Notes: generated by a model not told the origin, from the letters alone. A stretch of 64,000 nt of DNA from Gemmobacter lanyuensis (GCF_014652355.1 NZ_BMYQ01000017.1:401-64400), one strand, 5' to 3'. Numbered from the stretch's first letter, positions 26,862 to 35,771 are shown. A program made the numbers and translations.

Positions 26862-28190
26862 GCCCGTCTCAAGTGTCATAGTGCCTGCCACGTCAAGCCG
26901 CAGGCGGCCTCGCGCGATCCGCTCCAACCGCAGCGGGGCCTGTTTTTCTTCAAGACGGCGACGCAAGAGCAAGAGCCGGGTTTCCAGATTGTCCTTGAAG
27001 TCGGGCATCCGGCTTCCGGCGGCAAGACGCAGCTCCCGGTTGGTAAATTCGCGCCGCCCCTCGGTCAGCTGCCAATCGACCATCAGACGCAACAAAGCCC
27101 CGGCGACCCCCTTCACGATATAGACGCCATCGACAAAGACGCTGTCGTCATAGCAATGATGCACGACGCGGACGTCGGCCATCGAAACCGGGGCGGGCCT
27201 GCCAAGGGGGGCCCCCGGCTCGGCCTCGGCCTCCTCCATTTCGCTGGCGCGGAGCGCCGCCGCGGCCTGCCCTGCCAGAATTGAAAGCGCGGCCTCATCT
27301 TCTTCCCGAAAGGCGAGCCGTCGCAGGCTTTCGACGAACAGCACCCCGACGACGGCCCCGCGCGCGATCATCGGCACGGCGATCTGGCTCATCGCAGCGG
27401 GCAGATGCGGAAAGGCTACGGTGCGCGTGACGTTTTCTGCGCCGGGGCCTTCGGGTCGGATGGCCTCGCCCAGACGGCGGACGCGGCTCATGTCGCTGAC
27501 CTTGATCGTTTGGCGGCTGATGGCGGCAGCACCGATCAAACCATCGCCAAGTGCGATCTCTGATCCAAGGCCCGAGGGCGCATAGCCGAGGCTTCCTGTC
27601 GTGGTCAGACAGCCGCGGGCTTGATCATGGTCAAGCACCAGCGCGTGATCATAGCCCAAGACGGATCGGACAGCCTGCAACAGCGTCTCGATAATCTCTT
27701 CGGCGCCAGGCTGTCGATCCATCGCGGCCAGCACATTTGCCAGGGCGCAGAGGTCCGGCGCGGGTGTGGGGGCGGATGTCGGGGTTTCGCAGGGCGAGGG
27801 CACCCGTTCTATCGCGCAAACCCGAAATATATCAGCACTTTTCAGGCGCATCACCTCGGCCATGCCGACCTGCGCGCTGCTGGCTTTCAGCTGCAGAGCG
27901 ATCCGATCGAACAGGGGCCCGGCATCGACCGAACGCACAAAGCGGATATCGAGCAGGAATTGCGCGCCCGTCACCCCATCCACCAAGATCAGCGTGACTT
28001 GCGGATTGGCCCGCACATTCGCGGCGGTCTTGGCAAAGAACTGGTTTGAAAGCGCGACGTGATCGTCATCAACGCGCACCACATGCGACAGGTAAGAGAC
28101 ATTGGGCATCCCGTCTGCCGCGGCGGTTGCGATGATCGAGGGGATTACCCCTTCGAAACATGGGGCCAGATCTGAAAGGCGCCAGGTCAT
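26841..28190 (-). CDS. Putative one-component regulator: PNPOx split barrel, GAF and winged-helix domains
   Basis: 449 residues. Residues about 1-130 resemble the pyridoxamine-phosphate-oxidase flavin split barrel (IATAAADGMPNVSYLS, FFAKTAANVRANPQVTLILVD). Residues about 150-315 are GAF-like (GDGLIGAAAISRQTIKVSD; AVPMIARGAVVGVLFVES). The C-terminus (about 345-437) reads like an OmpR-type winged helix (FTNRELRLAAG, LETRLLLLRRRLEE, LERIARGRLRLDV). I know no named protein with this order. The start overlaps the preceding PNPOx gene by ATGA. A flavin, haem or other redox cofactor in the barrel is plausible; DNA binding is inferred. Confidence 0.7.
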   Translation of the reverse strand: MTWRLSDLAPCFEGVIPSIIATAAADGMPNVSYLSHVVRVDDDHVALSNQFFAKTAANVRANPQVTLILVDGVTGAQFLLDIRFVRSVDAGPLFDRIALQLKASSAQVGMAEVMRLKSADIFRVCAIERVPSPCETPTSAPTPAPDLCALANVLAAMDRQPGAEEIIETLLQAVRSVLGYDHALVLDHDQARGCLTTTGSLGYAPSGLGSEIALGDGLIGAAAISRQTIKVSDMSRVRRLGEAIRPEGPGAENVTRTVAFPHLPAAMSQIAVPMIARGAVVGVLFVESLRRLAFREEDEAALSILAGQAAAALRASEMEEAEAEPGAPLGRPAPVSMADVRVVHHCYDDSVFVDGVYIVKGVAGALLRLMVDWQLTEGRREFTNRELRLAAGSRMPDFKDNLETRLLLLRRRLEEKQAPLRLERIARGRLRLDVAGTMTLETGGDDRTA

Positions 28191-28663
28191 CCTGCGGCGG
28201 CCCCCGCCAGCATCCCGGCCAGCGGGCCGGGCGTCTGGACATAAATCTCCGAAATCCGCAGGCGGGCCACCCGCGGCTCCTGCGGGCAAAGCCAGGGCAT
28301 AATCACGCCGCGCGGCACCCCCAGCCCCTCAAGCTCGGTCATGGCGGCGGCGATGAAGCGGTCCGCCTCTGCCACGTCGCGGGCCTCGGTGGGCCGCAGG
28401 CTGGCACTGCCCTTGATCTGAAAGCTCACGTAATCTGCGGGGCTGACGAAGGTGACGGCCAGCTTGCCGCGCTCGGCAATGGCTGCGACAAGGCCCGGCC
28501 ACTGCCAGCCCGAAAAGATCACATCCATGCCTTCGCGATCCTCCATCAGGTGAAAGCCGATGCCGCGGCCAGCGGCCGGTTTGCCGCAGGCGTCCGTCGC
28601 GGCGATGATGCTCATCAAGGGTCGGTGGAAGAAGGCGACCAGCCTTTCGTCGATCCGCATCAT
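28187..28663 (-). CDS. PNPOx-family flavin split-barrel protein
   Basis: 158 residues, cytoplasmic. The fold pattern RLVAFFHRPLMSIIAATDACGKPAAGRG, followed by WPGLVAAIAERGKLAVTFVSPADYVSFQIKGSA, is that of pyridoxamine-5'-phosphate-oxidase-like proteins, which bind FMN, F420, haem or biliverdin. It lacks features specific for PdxH. GAGG precedes the start. It overlaps the downstream PNPOx-GAF-wHTH gene, so the two proteins are probably made in equal amounts and may form a heteromeric sensor. Divergent from nat. Confidence 0.75.
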   Translation of the reverse strand: MMRIDERLVAFFHRPLMSIIAATDACGKPAAGRGIGFHLMEDREGMDVIFSGWQWPGLVAAIAERGKLAVTFVSPADYVSFQIKGSASLRPTEARDVAEADRFIAAAMTELEGLGVPRGVIMPWLCPQEPRVARLRISEIYVQTPGPLAGMLAGAAAG

Positions 28664-28700
28664 TTTCCTCTGCCATCGCCGCGTGGCGGGTTTAACAACC

Positions 28701-28739
28701 TTTTAGGATATCTGGCACCGTTTTTACATCCATTTAGGA
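28701..28739. promoter_or_regulatory. TTTAGGA direct repeats in the PNPOx/nat divergent region
   Basis: TTTTAGGA at 28701-28708 and ATTTAGGA at 28732-28739 repeat with a 31-base offset, about three helical turns, in the only AT-rich part of the 248-base divergent region. This is a candidate operator for the adjacent putative regulator. Confidence 0.4.
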
Positions 28740-28911
28740 ACGCGCATTTTCGGGGCGGGCTATACCGGGGTCACACCGGCGGCAACGCCCAACCCCTCTG
28801 ACAGACCGCCGGACGGCACATGCCATCAGGCTGCAATCCATGCCACCCCGACACATCGGGGGGGGCCGGAGAGGGTTTGCGCGCGGCTGCCCCTAAATCG
28901 GAGACAGACCC

Positions 28912-29736
28912 ATGCAAGCCACACCCCTGACCCAGGATCAGCTGGAGGCTTATCTCGCCCGAATTGGCCAAGACCGGCCCCGGCGGATCGACCGTGAAAG
29001 CCTGACGGCGCTGCACCGCGCCCATCTTCTGTCCTTCACCTGGGAGGCGCTGGATGCCTTCATGGGATGGCCGCAAGGCTTTGGCCCGGAAGCGGCCTTT
29101 GCCAAGATGGTCACTGGCCGTCGCGGCGGCTGGTGCTATGAGATGAATGGCCTTTTCGGGGCTGCACTTTCGGCCCTGGGGTTCCGGGTGACCCGCCTTT
29201 GCGGCGGCGTGAACCGCGAAGTCCTGGGCGATCTGGCCATCGGCAACCATCTGACGCTGCGCGTCGACCTGGACCGCCCCTATCTGGCAGAGGTCGGTGT
29301 GGCCGATGCCATCATCGCGCCTGTGCCGATGGAACCGGGCCCGATCTGCCAGCGTGGGTTCGACTTTGCGATTGGGGCGGCCGATCAGGGCTGGATGCGC
29401 TTTCGCAACCACGCACTGGGTGTCGCCAGAAGTTTCGATTTTCGCCCCGATCACAGTGACGAGACTGCATTGGCCGCCGCACAAGGCTGGCTGCTGCAAG
29501 ACGCGGGATCGCCCTTCACCGGGGCGCTTGCCATCATGCGGCACACCGAAGACGGCTATGTTGCGCTGCAAAATGACAGCCTGCGCCATGTGACGGCGGG
29601 AAGCCTGGATCAACATCAGATCACGGGCGCCGATCATCTGGCCGATATTCTGCACACCACCTTCCAGATCGACGTGCCGCGCCCGGATGCCATCTGGGAT
29701 CGCATCGAGACCCTGCGTCAAAGCCGGGCCGCCTGA
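28912..29736 (+). CDS. nat: Arylamine N-acetyltransferase
   Basis: 274 residues. The nucleophile Cys75 sits in RRGGWCYEMN and the catalytic His113 in GNHLTLRVDL, as in bacterial NATs. At the third triad position the usual DVGFG is replaced by EVGVAD, putting Glu127 where Asp is expected. NATs transfer acetyl from acetyl-CoA to arylamines or hydrazines, and some make specific secondary metabolites. The start has GGAGA about 11 bases upstream. It heads a short unit with the yceI-type gene, divergent from the PNPOx pair. Confidence 0.87.
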   Translation: MQATPLTQDQLEAYLARIGQDRPRRIDRESLTALHRAHLLSFTWEALDAFMGWPQGFGPEAAFAKMVTGRRGGWCYEMNGLFGAALSALGFRVTRLCGGVNREVLGDLAIGNHLTLRVDLDRPYLAEVGVADAIIAPVPMEPGPICQRGFDFAIGAADQGWMRFRNHALGVARSFDFRPDHSDETALAAAQGWLLQDAGSPFTGALAIMRHTEDGYVALQNDSLRHVTAGSLDQHQITGADHLADILHTTFQIDVPRPDAIWDRIETLRQSRAA

Positions 29737-29763
29737 CCCTTCTGATACAACAAGGAATTGACC

Positions 29764-30378
29764 ATGCTTCGTTTGATCGCTTCACTTCTGTTTCTTTCGT
29801 GCGCCGGCGCTGCCCATGCAATTGCCACCGATCCAGCCCCCGGCGGCGCCTACAAGACCGATCCTTCCCATTCCAGCCTGGTCTGGTCGCTCAATCACTC
29901 GGGCCTGTCGCGCTATACGGCGCGCTTTACCGGCGTCTATGCCCGGCTCGACTGGAAACCGGAGAAGCCCGAGCAGTCTGCCCTGACAGTGACCATCGAC
30001 CCGCTGTCTGTGCGGACGGATTTTCCCTGGGCCGAGATGGGCGATTTCGATGCCGAAATCGGGGGTGGTGAAAATTTCCTCGACGCACAACCGATGACGT
30101 TCGTGTCGCAGTCCATTCGCGTCACCGGCCCGAACACCGGCGTCGTTGAAGGTCTTCTGACCATCCTTGGCCAGACCCATCCGGCGCGGCTGGATGTCAC
30201 CTTCAACGGATCGATGGCCGAACATCCGATGATGGGCGTGGCAAAGATCGGCTTTTCAGCCACGGGCGTCATTCGCCGCAGCGACTGGGGGCTGGACTAT
30301 GGCATCCCCGAGCTTGGCGATGAGGTCACGTTCAGCGTGGAAACCCAGATGGTTCCGGCGGATTTCGTCTTTCCCTGA
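29764..30378 (+). CDS. YceI-family periplasmic lipid/quinone-binding protein
   Basis: 204 residues with a Sec signal (LRLIASLLFLSCAGAAHA). The YceI lipocalin-like fold is shown by YKTDPSHSSLVWSLNHSGLSRYTARFTG, WKPEKPEQSALTVTIDPLSVRTD and GVIRRSDWGLDYGIPELGDEVTF. Members bind polyprenyl chains such as ubiquinone precursors in the periplasm. AAGGA lies 7 bases before ATG 29764. It is 27 bases behind nat and likely co-transcribed. Confidence 0.88.
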   Translation: MLRLIASLLFLSCAGAAHAIATDPAPGGAYKTDPSHSSLVWSLNHSGLSRYTARFTGVYARLDWKPEKPEQSALTVTIDPLSVRTDFPWAEMGDFDAEIGGGENFLDAQPMTFVSQSIRVTGPNTGVVEGLLTILGQTHPARLDVTFNGSMAEHPMMGVAKIGFSATGVIRRSDWGLDYGIPELGDEVTFSVETQMVPADFVFP

Positions 30379-30393
30379 TCGCTGACCACGCGG

Positions 30394-30420
30394 ATGCGGG
30401 CCGCTTTTTGCGGCCCGCAT
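30394..30420. terminator. Bidirectional hairpin between the yceI-type gene and the channel gene
   Basis: A perfect 11-bp stem ATGCGGGCCGC/GCGGCCCGCAT with a five-T loop between two convergent genes. No T-run outside the stem, so efficiency is uncertain. Confidence 0.6.
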
Positions 30421-30438
30421 TGCCCCGGGGAGCCGCCC

Positions 30439-31200
30439 TCAATCCTCGCCTTCATTCACGATGTGCAGCAGGCGACCGCAGGCCTTGCAATGCACCGCAT
30501 CCTGTTCATGACGGTTGAGGCCACAGCCGGGGCATTCGAATTCGACCTTGCGGGGACGGAACAGCACCTGCACCAGACGCAGAAACAGCGAAACGCCGAA
30601 AATCATGATCAGCACAGAGATCAGCTTGCCCGCCGATCCGTTCAGGGTGACGTCGCCAAAGCCCGTCGTTGTCAGCGTGGTGACAGTGAAATAAAGCGCG
30701 TCGACATAGTTCTGGATCTTGTCATTGGTCTGGTGCTGCGTCTCATAGACCAGCGCCGTCATCACAAAGACGAAAACTGCAAGATTGGTGACGGCGACGA
30801 TGGTCTGTTCATTCCGACGAAAGAACGCGAAATCCTGTCGCAGGCGCGAAAGTAACCGATAGGACCGAAGCAGCCGCAGCATGCGCGCGACACGCAGGAA
30901 GGCCAGCCCCTCACCCGCCAGGGGCGCAAGCAGAGAGGCGATCACCACCAGATCGGCCACCCCCGCAGGATGGAGCAGTTCCCCAAGGCGGTTCCGGCTG
31001 ATCCAAAGCCGCGCGGTGAAATCTGCCACGATTGCCAGTCCGATCACCGCATCTGCAATCTCGACCGCAAGCCCGTGATGGGTGAAGGATGACCCGACCA
31101 AGAACAGGATGGTCGTGATATCGAATATCAGCAGGGCATAGCGGAAGCGCACGCCGCGCGGGGTCTCCCCTTCATAAAGCTCGATCAGCCGCTCTTTCAT
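30439..31200 (-). CDS. Voltage-sensor potassium channel with C-terminal zinc ribbon
   Basis: 253 residues. S1-S4 (about 20-125) include an arginine-rich S4, FLRVARMLRLLRSYRLLSRLRQ. The pore loop contains TTTGFGDVT, the K+-filter form TxGFGD, between S5 and S6. The last about 35 residues form CPGC...CKAC, a rubredoxin-like zinc ribbon. It should be a K+-selective inner-membrane channel whose gating could depend on voltage and the cytoplasmic zinc-binding tail. The start at 31200 is preceded by GGAGGCAGC; the longer upstream frame lacks membrane character. Confidence 0.85.
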   Translation of the reverse strand: MKERLIELYEGETPRGVRFRYALLIFDITTILFLVGSSFTHHGLAVEIADAVIGLAIVADFTARLWISRNRLGELLHPAGVADLVVIASLLAPLAGEGLAFLRVARMLRLLRSYRLLSRLRQDFAFFRRNEQTIVAVTNLAVFVFVMTALVYETQHQTNDKIQNYVDALYFTVTTLTTTGFGDVTLNGSAGKLISVLIMIFGVSLFLRLVQVLFRPRKVEFECPGCGLNRHEQDAVHCKACGRLLHIVNEGED

Positions 31201-31312
31201 GCTGCCTCCGCAGATGTATAGCCTGCACCATAAATGGCCACACCGGCGCTGCAACGCGGATTTGATCGCATACAGGGGCCACCGGATGGGCGGCCCCCGA
31301 TCGACCAATGCC

Positions 31313-31927
31313 TCAGGCGGCTTCGCCCAGCAGGCCCTCGGCGCGCATTGCGGCCACCACGGCGGGGCGTGCGGCGACGCGGGCGCGCCAGGCGTTTAGA
31401 TACGGGAAAGGCGACAGGTCATGGCCGATATAGGCCGACCAGTTGGTCACCGTGAAAAGATAGGCGTCGGCGGGCGAATATTCGTCGCCAAGGACCCAGT
31501 CACGCCCATCTGCCAGCCGCGCTTCGACCAGTGCCAGACGCGCATTCAGCAGGGCGACCTGCGCGTCGCGTGCCTCGCCCGAAATCCCGCGGAAAAAGGG
31601 CACATAGGATTGATGCAGCTCGGTCGAGACGAAGTTCAGCATCTCTTGCAGGCGGGCGCGGGCCAGCGTGCCTTGAGCGGGCAGCACGCCCGGCGTCAGG
31701 TGATCTACGACATATTGCATGATCGCCACGCCCTCGGTCAGCACTTCGCCGCTTTCAAGCTGAAGCGCAGGCACCGCGGCACGGGGGGTGATGGTGCTGT
31801 AATCGGCGCCGGTTTCGGTGGTCTTGCTGCGCAGATCTGCACGTTCGATTGCAAAGGCCGAGCCGGTTTCGGCCAGGGTAATGTGACAGGCCAGCGAACA
31901 GGCTCCGGGCGAGTAGAAAAGCTTCAT
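31313..31927 (-). CDS. Glutathione S-transferase (beta class-like)
   Basis: 204 residues. Thioredoxin-like N-terminus MKLFYSPGACSLACHITLAE has the Cys10 region typical of bacterial beta GSTs, followed by AVPALQLESGEVLTEGVAIMQYV, the cis-Pro and SNAIL-equivalent glutathione sites. The alpha-helical C-domain ends with WVLGDEYSPADAYLFTV. Soluble, conjugates or reduces electrophiles with glutathione. No operon partner. Confidence 0.9.
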   Translation of the reverse strand: MKLFYSPGACSLACHITLAETGSAFAIERADLRSKTTETGADYSTITPRAAVPALQLESGEVLTEGVAIMQYVVDHLTPGVLPAQGTLARARLQEMLNFVSTELHQSYVPFFRGISGEARDAQVALLNARLALVEARLADGRDWVLGDEYSPADAYLFTVTNWSAYIGHDLSPFPYLNAWRARVAARPAVVAAMRAEGLLGEAA

Positions 31928-32147
31928 GACATCTCCGAAGAAGGACAGCGGATCAGGTCCGCACATGCGGCGCGAAGCTAACATCTGCGCCGCGATTGTC
32001 AGCCGGCACCAACCGCGCATCCCCGCGCAGAAGCTGTGCGTCGCTGCGCGGGTGAAAGCTGGCGGCCTTTGCCTCTCGCGGGCTTCCAGCCATAAAATCA
32101 GCTGGATACACCCGAACCACGCCGGATCTGCCGAAGGTCGGCGGGCG

Positions 32148-33098
32148 TCAGGCCGTTTCGGTTTCGGAAAAGTGGCCCGTCCCCGTCACTGTTCCGTCGC
32201 GCCGGATGAAAAGCGCGCTCAGCCCCTGTGCCTCGGCCAATACCCGGCCGCGATCCGGCCCAAAAACCATCAGCGCGGTCGCCATGGCGTCGGCCATCAT
32301 GCAGCTCTGCGCCATGACTGTGACAGAAGCCGGGGCCTCGAGCAGCGGGGCCTGGGTCAACGGGTTGATCGTATGGGACAGACGCGTCCCGCGCACCTCG
32401 ACAAAGTGGCGATAGTCGCCCGAGGTGGCAACAGCCCCATCTTCCAGCATCAGGATGGAATGGCTGCCGCGCCGGTGCCCGGCATCAGGAGCATCAATCC
32501 CGACACACCAGGGGCTGTCGTCAGCCCGCCGTCCCAGGGCGCGAACCTCACCGTCAATCGAACAGAGTGCCCGCGTAAGGCCATGTCCAAGCGCGGTTTC
32601 CGCCAGTCGATCGACACCATAGCCTTTGGCAATCCCGGACAGGTCCAATGTCAGGGGCGCCGCTTTGCGGGCCAGGCCTGCCGCCGGATTAAGCGTCAGC
32701 GCATCGGCGGCACGCACCGGCGCGGCGGCACTGGCCTGACGAATGGCCGCAAGGTTTATGGCATCCGGTCCGAACCCCCAGGCGCGCACCGCCGCGCCGA
32801 CATTCATCTCGAAGGCCTGTCCGCTCAGGGCGCTGACTGCGAGGCCAGCCTCAAGCACGGTCATCAAGGGCGCGGGCAGGGGATGCCATTCATCGCAGGG
32901 TGCTGCATTGAAGCGCATGAGGGCGCTTTGCCTGTTCCAAGTGGACATCTGCTGATCAACCTCACCCACCGCGGCCTGAAATGCGGCTGTCAGGCTGTGG
33001 CGCTCTTCAGCCGCCAGCGGGGTGTCAAGCCGGACTTGCCAGAAGGTCCCCATCGTTCTGCCGGACAGGGTGAAGGCGTCAATAGGTGTCTTCGGCAT
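32148..33098 (-). CDS. apbE: FAD:protein FMN transferase (ApbE family)
   Basis: 316 residues. Family motifs: GRTMGTFWQV at the N-terminus, LDLSGIAKGYGVDRLAE, CSIDGEVRALG, VATSGDYRHF, and SHTINPLTQAP with a Mg/FAD-binding Asp in MMADAMATALMV. ApbE attaches FMN to Thr/Ser of target proteins, usually outside the cytoplasm. This protein has no signal peptide or lipobox, so its compartment is unclear. The start overlaps the upstream PepSY-reductase gene by 20 bases. The probable target is the DUF2271 protein in the same operon. Confidence 0.88.
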   Translation of the reverse strand: MPKTPIDAFTLSGRTMGTFWQVRLDTPLAAEERHSLTAAFQAAVGEVDQQMSTWNRQSALMRFNAAPCDEWHPLPAPLMTVLEAGLAVSALSGQAFEMNVGAAVRAWGFGPDAINLAAIRQASAAAPVRAADALTLNPAAGLARKAAPLTLDLSGIAKGYGVDRLAETALGHGLTRALCSIDGEVRALGRRADDSPWCVGIDAPDAGHRRGSHSILMLEDGAVATSGDYRHFVEVRGTRLSHTINPLTQAPLLEAPASVTVMAQSCMMADAMATALMVFGPDRGRVLAEAQGLSALFIRRDGTVTGTGHFSETETA

Positions 33099-35286
33099 AG
33101 CGCCCTCCTGCCCGGAGCTGATCGGGACAAAGCCCGAGAGGTGCAAGGATCTCGGCCAGTGTTTCACGAACGCCGGTTGCCATGTCGCGGCCGCCGCACA
33201 CCATGATCCGCGCACCCTGTCCGACCAGATGGCGGACGCGGTCGGCATCGGTACGCAGGCGGTCCTGCACATGCTGGCGCGCTGCCGTGCGCGAAAATGC
33301 CGTGTTCAGCGATGCGAGGTGGCCCTGGCTGGACCAGCCCTCAAGCGCATCCGCATAAAGGAAATCCGCCTGCGGATGCCGCGCACCGAACCAAAGATGG
33401 ATGGGACGCTTGCCCCTGTTGGCCCGAATGAAGCCTGCAAGAGGCCCAATGCCTGTTCCGGCGCCGATCAGAAGAAGCGGCGCTTTGCTGCGGTCAGGGC
33501 GAAAGCCGGGATTCGGTTTGATGAAGGCCCGTACCATTTGGCCCGGTTCCAGATCCATCAGCTGACCTGAACAAAGGCCCCCCGACTGTTTTTTCACCAC
33601 GATTTCGACAAACCCATCGGCAGTTCCCGAAGCAAGCGAATAGAACCGCGGGATTGCGCTGCCCACCGGCAGGATGCCAAGAAGGTCACCCGCGTGAAAG
33701 CGCGAAAACCCCCGTCCGGCCAGTCGGTCCCGCAGTGAAACCTGCGGCAGGGCGAAGGTCAGGATTGCGGTTGGGGCTTGCAGCGCCTCGCCATAATCCT
33801 GGCGCGACACAAGCCGCAGCGGGGTGCTGCGCGGCATTTCGGGCTGGTGGAGGATGTCGAGCGGATAGCCGATCACCTGTCCCAGATCGCGCGACCAGCG
33901 GGCAAAGGCCTGCGCGGATTGCCGGTCGATCCGTTCCAGCGGCAAGAGCATCGACCAACCTGCCTGACGGGCCGCATGATCCAGCCGCTCGGCAAAGGCA
34001 CAGAAGGCCGGAAAGCTGCGATCGCCAAAGCCCAGAATGGCCATTTTGGCGCGCGGGTGGGGTGGCGTTGCCGCCAGCCGTGCGTCGAGGCCGCGGGCAG
34101 CGACAGGGGCATCGCCATTGCCCCAGGTGGCGGCAAGGACAAGCACCTGTTTTGCGGCCGCATATCGGTCTGGCGCATAGGCGGCAAGTGGGGCGAGATG
34201 AACGCTGCCGCCGACTTCTTGCAACGCAAGGCCGAGTGCGCGGGCAAATCCAAGGGTGCTGCCGCTTTCGCTGGCGACAAGAAGGATGGTTTCCGCATGT
34301 TCGGCGTGAACCATACCGGGCAGGGACAGACGGGCCTTGCGACCCTTGAGCCAGACCTGAATTCCTGTAATCGCCAGTGCCGGAATGGACAGCGTCAGCA
34401 GGCCGAGGATCAATCCCCAAAGGGCTGCCCCCTCACCCGTATGCATCAGGTAGATCCACTCGCCGGCCCGTGTCCAGGGACCTGACGCCTGCCAGGCCAG
34501 CAGGGTACCGGTCCCTTGATCGACATAGCCCATCCCGGCGGTGGTGGTCAGGGTGAAGACATCCGTCGTGTCCCCAGCATAGGGAAAGGTCAGGTCCCGC
34601 AGCGCCGTTACGGGAACTGCGGCCAAGGCGGACATATCGCCCGGCGCAAGTCCAACCAGACCGCTGGTTTCGGCGGGCAGGGCAGGGCTCGCCTCGTCGA
34701 CGGGCAAGAGCTCAAAGGTTGCCGCCGTCATCCACAGCGCCGTTCCCGAGGACAAGACCAGCGACACGACCGCCACACGCGCCAACTCTCCATGCCATCG
34801 TCCGGCAGTGGGTCCCCGCATGCGCGAGAACCACAAGGACCATCCGCCCTGTCGCTGTGCAATCAGCGCCGCCCCGGTCAGGGCAACCACCAGAAGCGCC
34901 AAGGCGGCCGCCGCCGTGATCCAGCGCCCCAAATCCTGCAGAAACAGGGCGCGGTGCAGGTCGGTCAGCCACCCCTGAAGCGCGGATGGATCGGCATTTC
35001 CTGTCGCAAGGCCGGTGGCCGGGTCGATCACCGCCGCGCCGGGGGTGTTGCCATCGAACCAGTACGCCGTGATCTTGCCCGATGGTGCCCGACGGATCTG
35101 TTCGACACCGGGGTAGGCCGCGATCACCTTGCCCGCGAGATCCGCGACCGTCTGCCCCGCCACAGGGGCAGGGGCGGTGGTCCTTTCCACCGCCGGGAAA
35201 ACCGACAGGATCGTGCCGCTGACCGCCAGCACGAGCAGAAGAACAGTGGCCAGAAGCGCGGGCCAGCGATGGAATAGCCGGATCAT
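33079..35286 (-). CDS. PepSY-TM / flavodoxin / FNR fusion membrane reductase
   Basis: 735 residues. The N-terminal half has four membrane segments (about 8-28, 118-142, 170-190, 285-312) with PepSY segments (LAGKVIAAYPGVEQIRRA). A flavodoxin domain follows (LLVASESGSTLGFA, AATWGNGDAP), then an FNR domain with FAD site RFYSLASG and NAD(P)H site LLIGAGTGIGPLAGF and CGGRDMATGV. This is a CPR/SiR-like cytoplasmic reductase joined to a membrane anchor, suited to move electrons from NAD(P)H through FAD and FMN across the inner membrane. Similar PepSY reductases reduce ferric chelates or feed flavinylated periplasmic carriers. No haem is evident. Confidence 0.85.
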   Translation of the reverse strand: MIRLFHRWPALLATVLLLVLAVSGTILSVFPAVERTTAPAPVAGQTVADLAGKVIAAYPGVEQIRRAPSGKITAYWFDGNTPGAAVIDPATGLATGNADPSALQGWLTDLHRALFLQDLGRWITAAAALALLVVALTGAALIAQRQGGWSLWFSRMRGPTAGRWHGELARVAVVSLVLSSGTALWMTAATFELLPVDEASPALPAETSGLVGLAPGDMSALAAVPVTALRDLTFPYAGDTTDVFTLTTTAGMGYVDQGTGTLLAWQASGPWTRAGEWIYLMHTGEGAALWGLILGLLTLSIPALAITGIQVWLKGRKARLSLPGMVHAEHAETILLVASESGSTLGFARALGLALQEVGGSVHLAPLAAYAPDRYAAAKQVLVLAATWGNGDAPVAARGLDARLAATPPHPRAKMAILGFGDRSFPAFCAFAERLDHAARQAGWSMLLPLERIDRQSAQAFARWSRDLGQVIGYPLDILHQPEMPRSTPLRLVSRQDYGEALQAPTAILTFALPQVSLRDRLAGRGFSRFHAGDLLGILPVGSAIPRFYSLASGTADGFVEIVVKKQSGGLCSGQLMDLEPGQMVRAFIKPNPGFRPDRSKAPLLLIGAGTGIGPLAGFIRANRGKRPIHLWFGARHPQADFLYADALEGWSSQGHLASLNTAFSRTAARQHVQDRLRTDADRVRHLVGQGARIMVCGGRDMATGVRETLAEILAPLGLCPDQLRAGGRYAEDTY

Positions 35287-35297
35287 GCGGGGACCTG

Positions 35298-35771
35298 TCA
35301 GAAGGTGTAGGTAAGATCGGCGATGTAGCGACGTCCCCGAACCGGCTGTCCGGCACCTTCGCTGGTCAGGGGCATGGCAATCTCATTGGGGCTGTCGCGC
35401 ATATCCTCGACCGCCGCGTCGACATGCAGGGTATAGCCTGCATCGAACAGCGCATCCGCAAGGTCCATCGTCAGTTCAAGATTGCGCCCGGCGCCGACGC
35501 TGGCGCCGGTGATGCCGTCCACCTGCGACACATCCCCGCCCGTGAACTTTGCCCAGTCAGAGAGATGCTTGTAATACTTGGATTTTCCACCTGCCATCCA
35601 CAGGCTACCCGCGTAGGCGCCCGATGGATCGGTGACATAGAGTGCGAGATATGCGCCTTGTCCGCCATATTGTGACAGATTGACCGTCAGGGTGACGGGG
35701 CGGGCAAGGGCCAATCCGGGCGCAATCAGGGCTGTGGTCAGGGCCAAGGTGGCGATTATGCGTTTCATCAC
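35298..35771 (-). CDS. DUF2271 periplasmic protein with a flavinylation-like motif
   Basis: 157 residues with a Sec signal ending LALA (residues 1-23), followed by a DUF2271 beta-rich domain. Residues 85-91 read DGITGAS, resembling the Dxx(S/T)GA(T/S) motif that ApbE modifies with FMN in NqrC/RnfG-type proteins; Ser91 would carry the flavin. The gene sits 11 bases before the PepSY reductase, with apbE downstream. A periplasmic flavin carrier receiving electrons from the reductase is the most economical reading, but unproven. Confidence 0.75.
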   Translation of the reverse strand: MMKRIIATLALTTALIAPGLALARPVTLTVNLSQYGGQGAYLALYVTDPSGAYAGSLWMAGGKSKYYKHLSDWAKFTGGDVSQVDGITGASVGAGRNLELTMDLADALFDAGYTLHVDAAVEDMRDSPNEIAMPLTSEGAGQPVRGRRYIADLTYTF

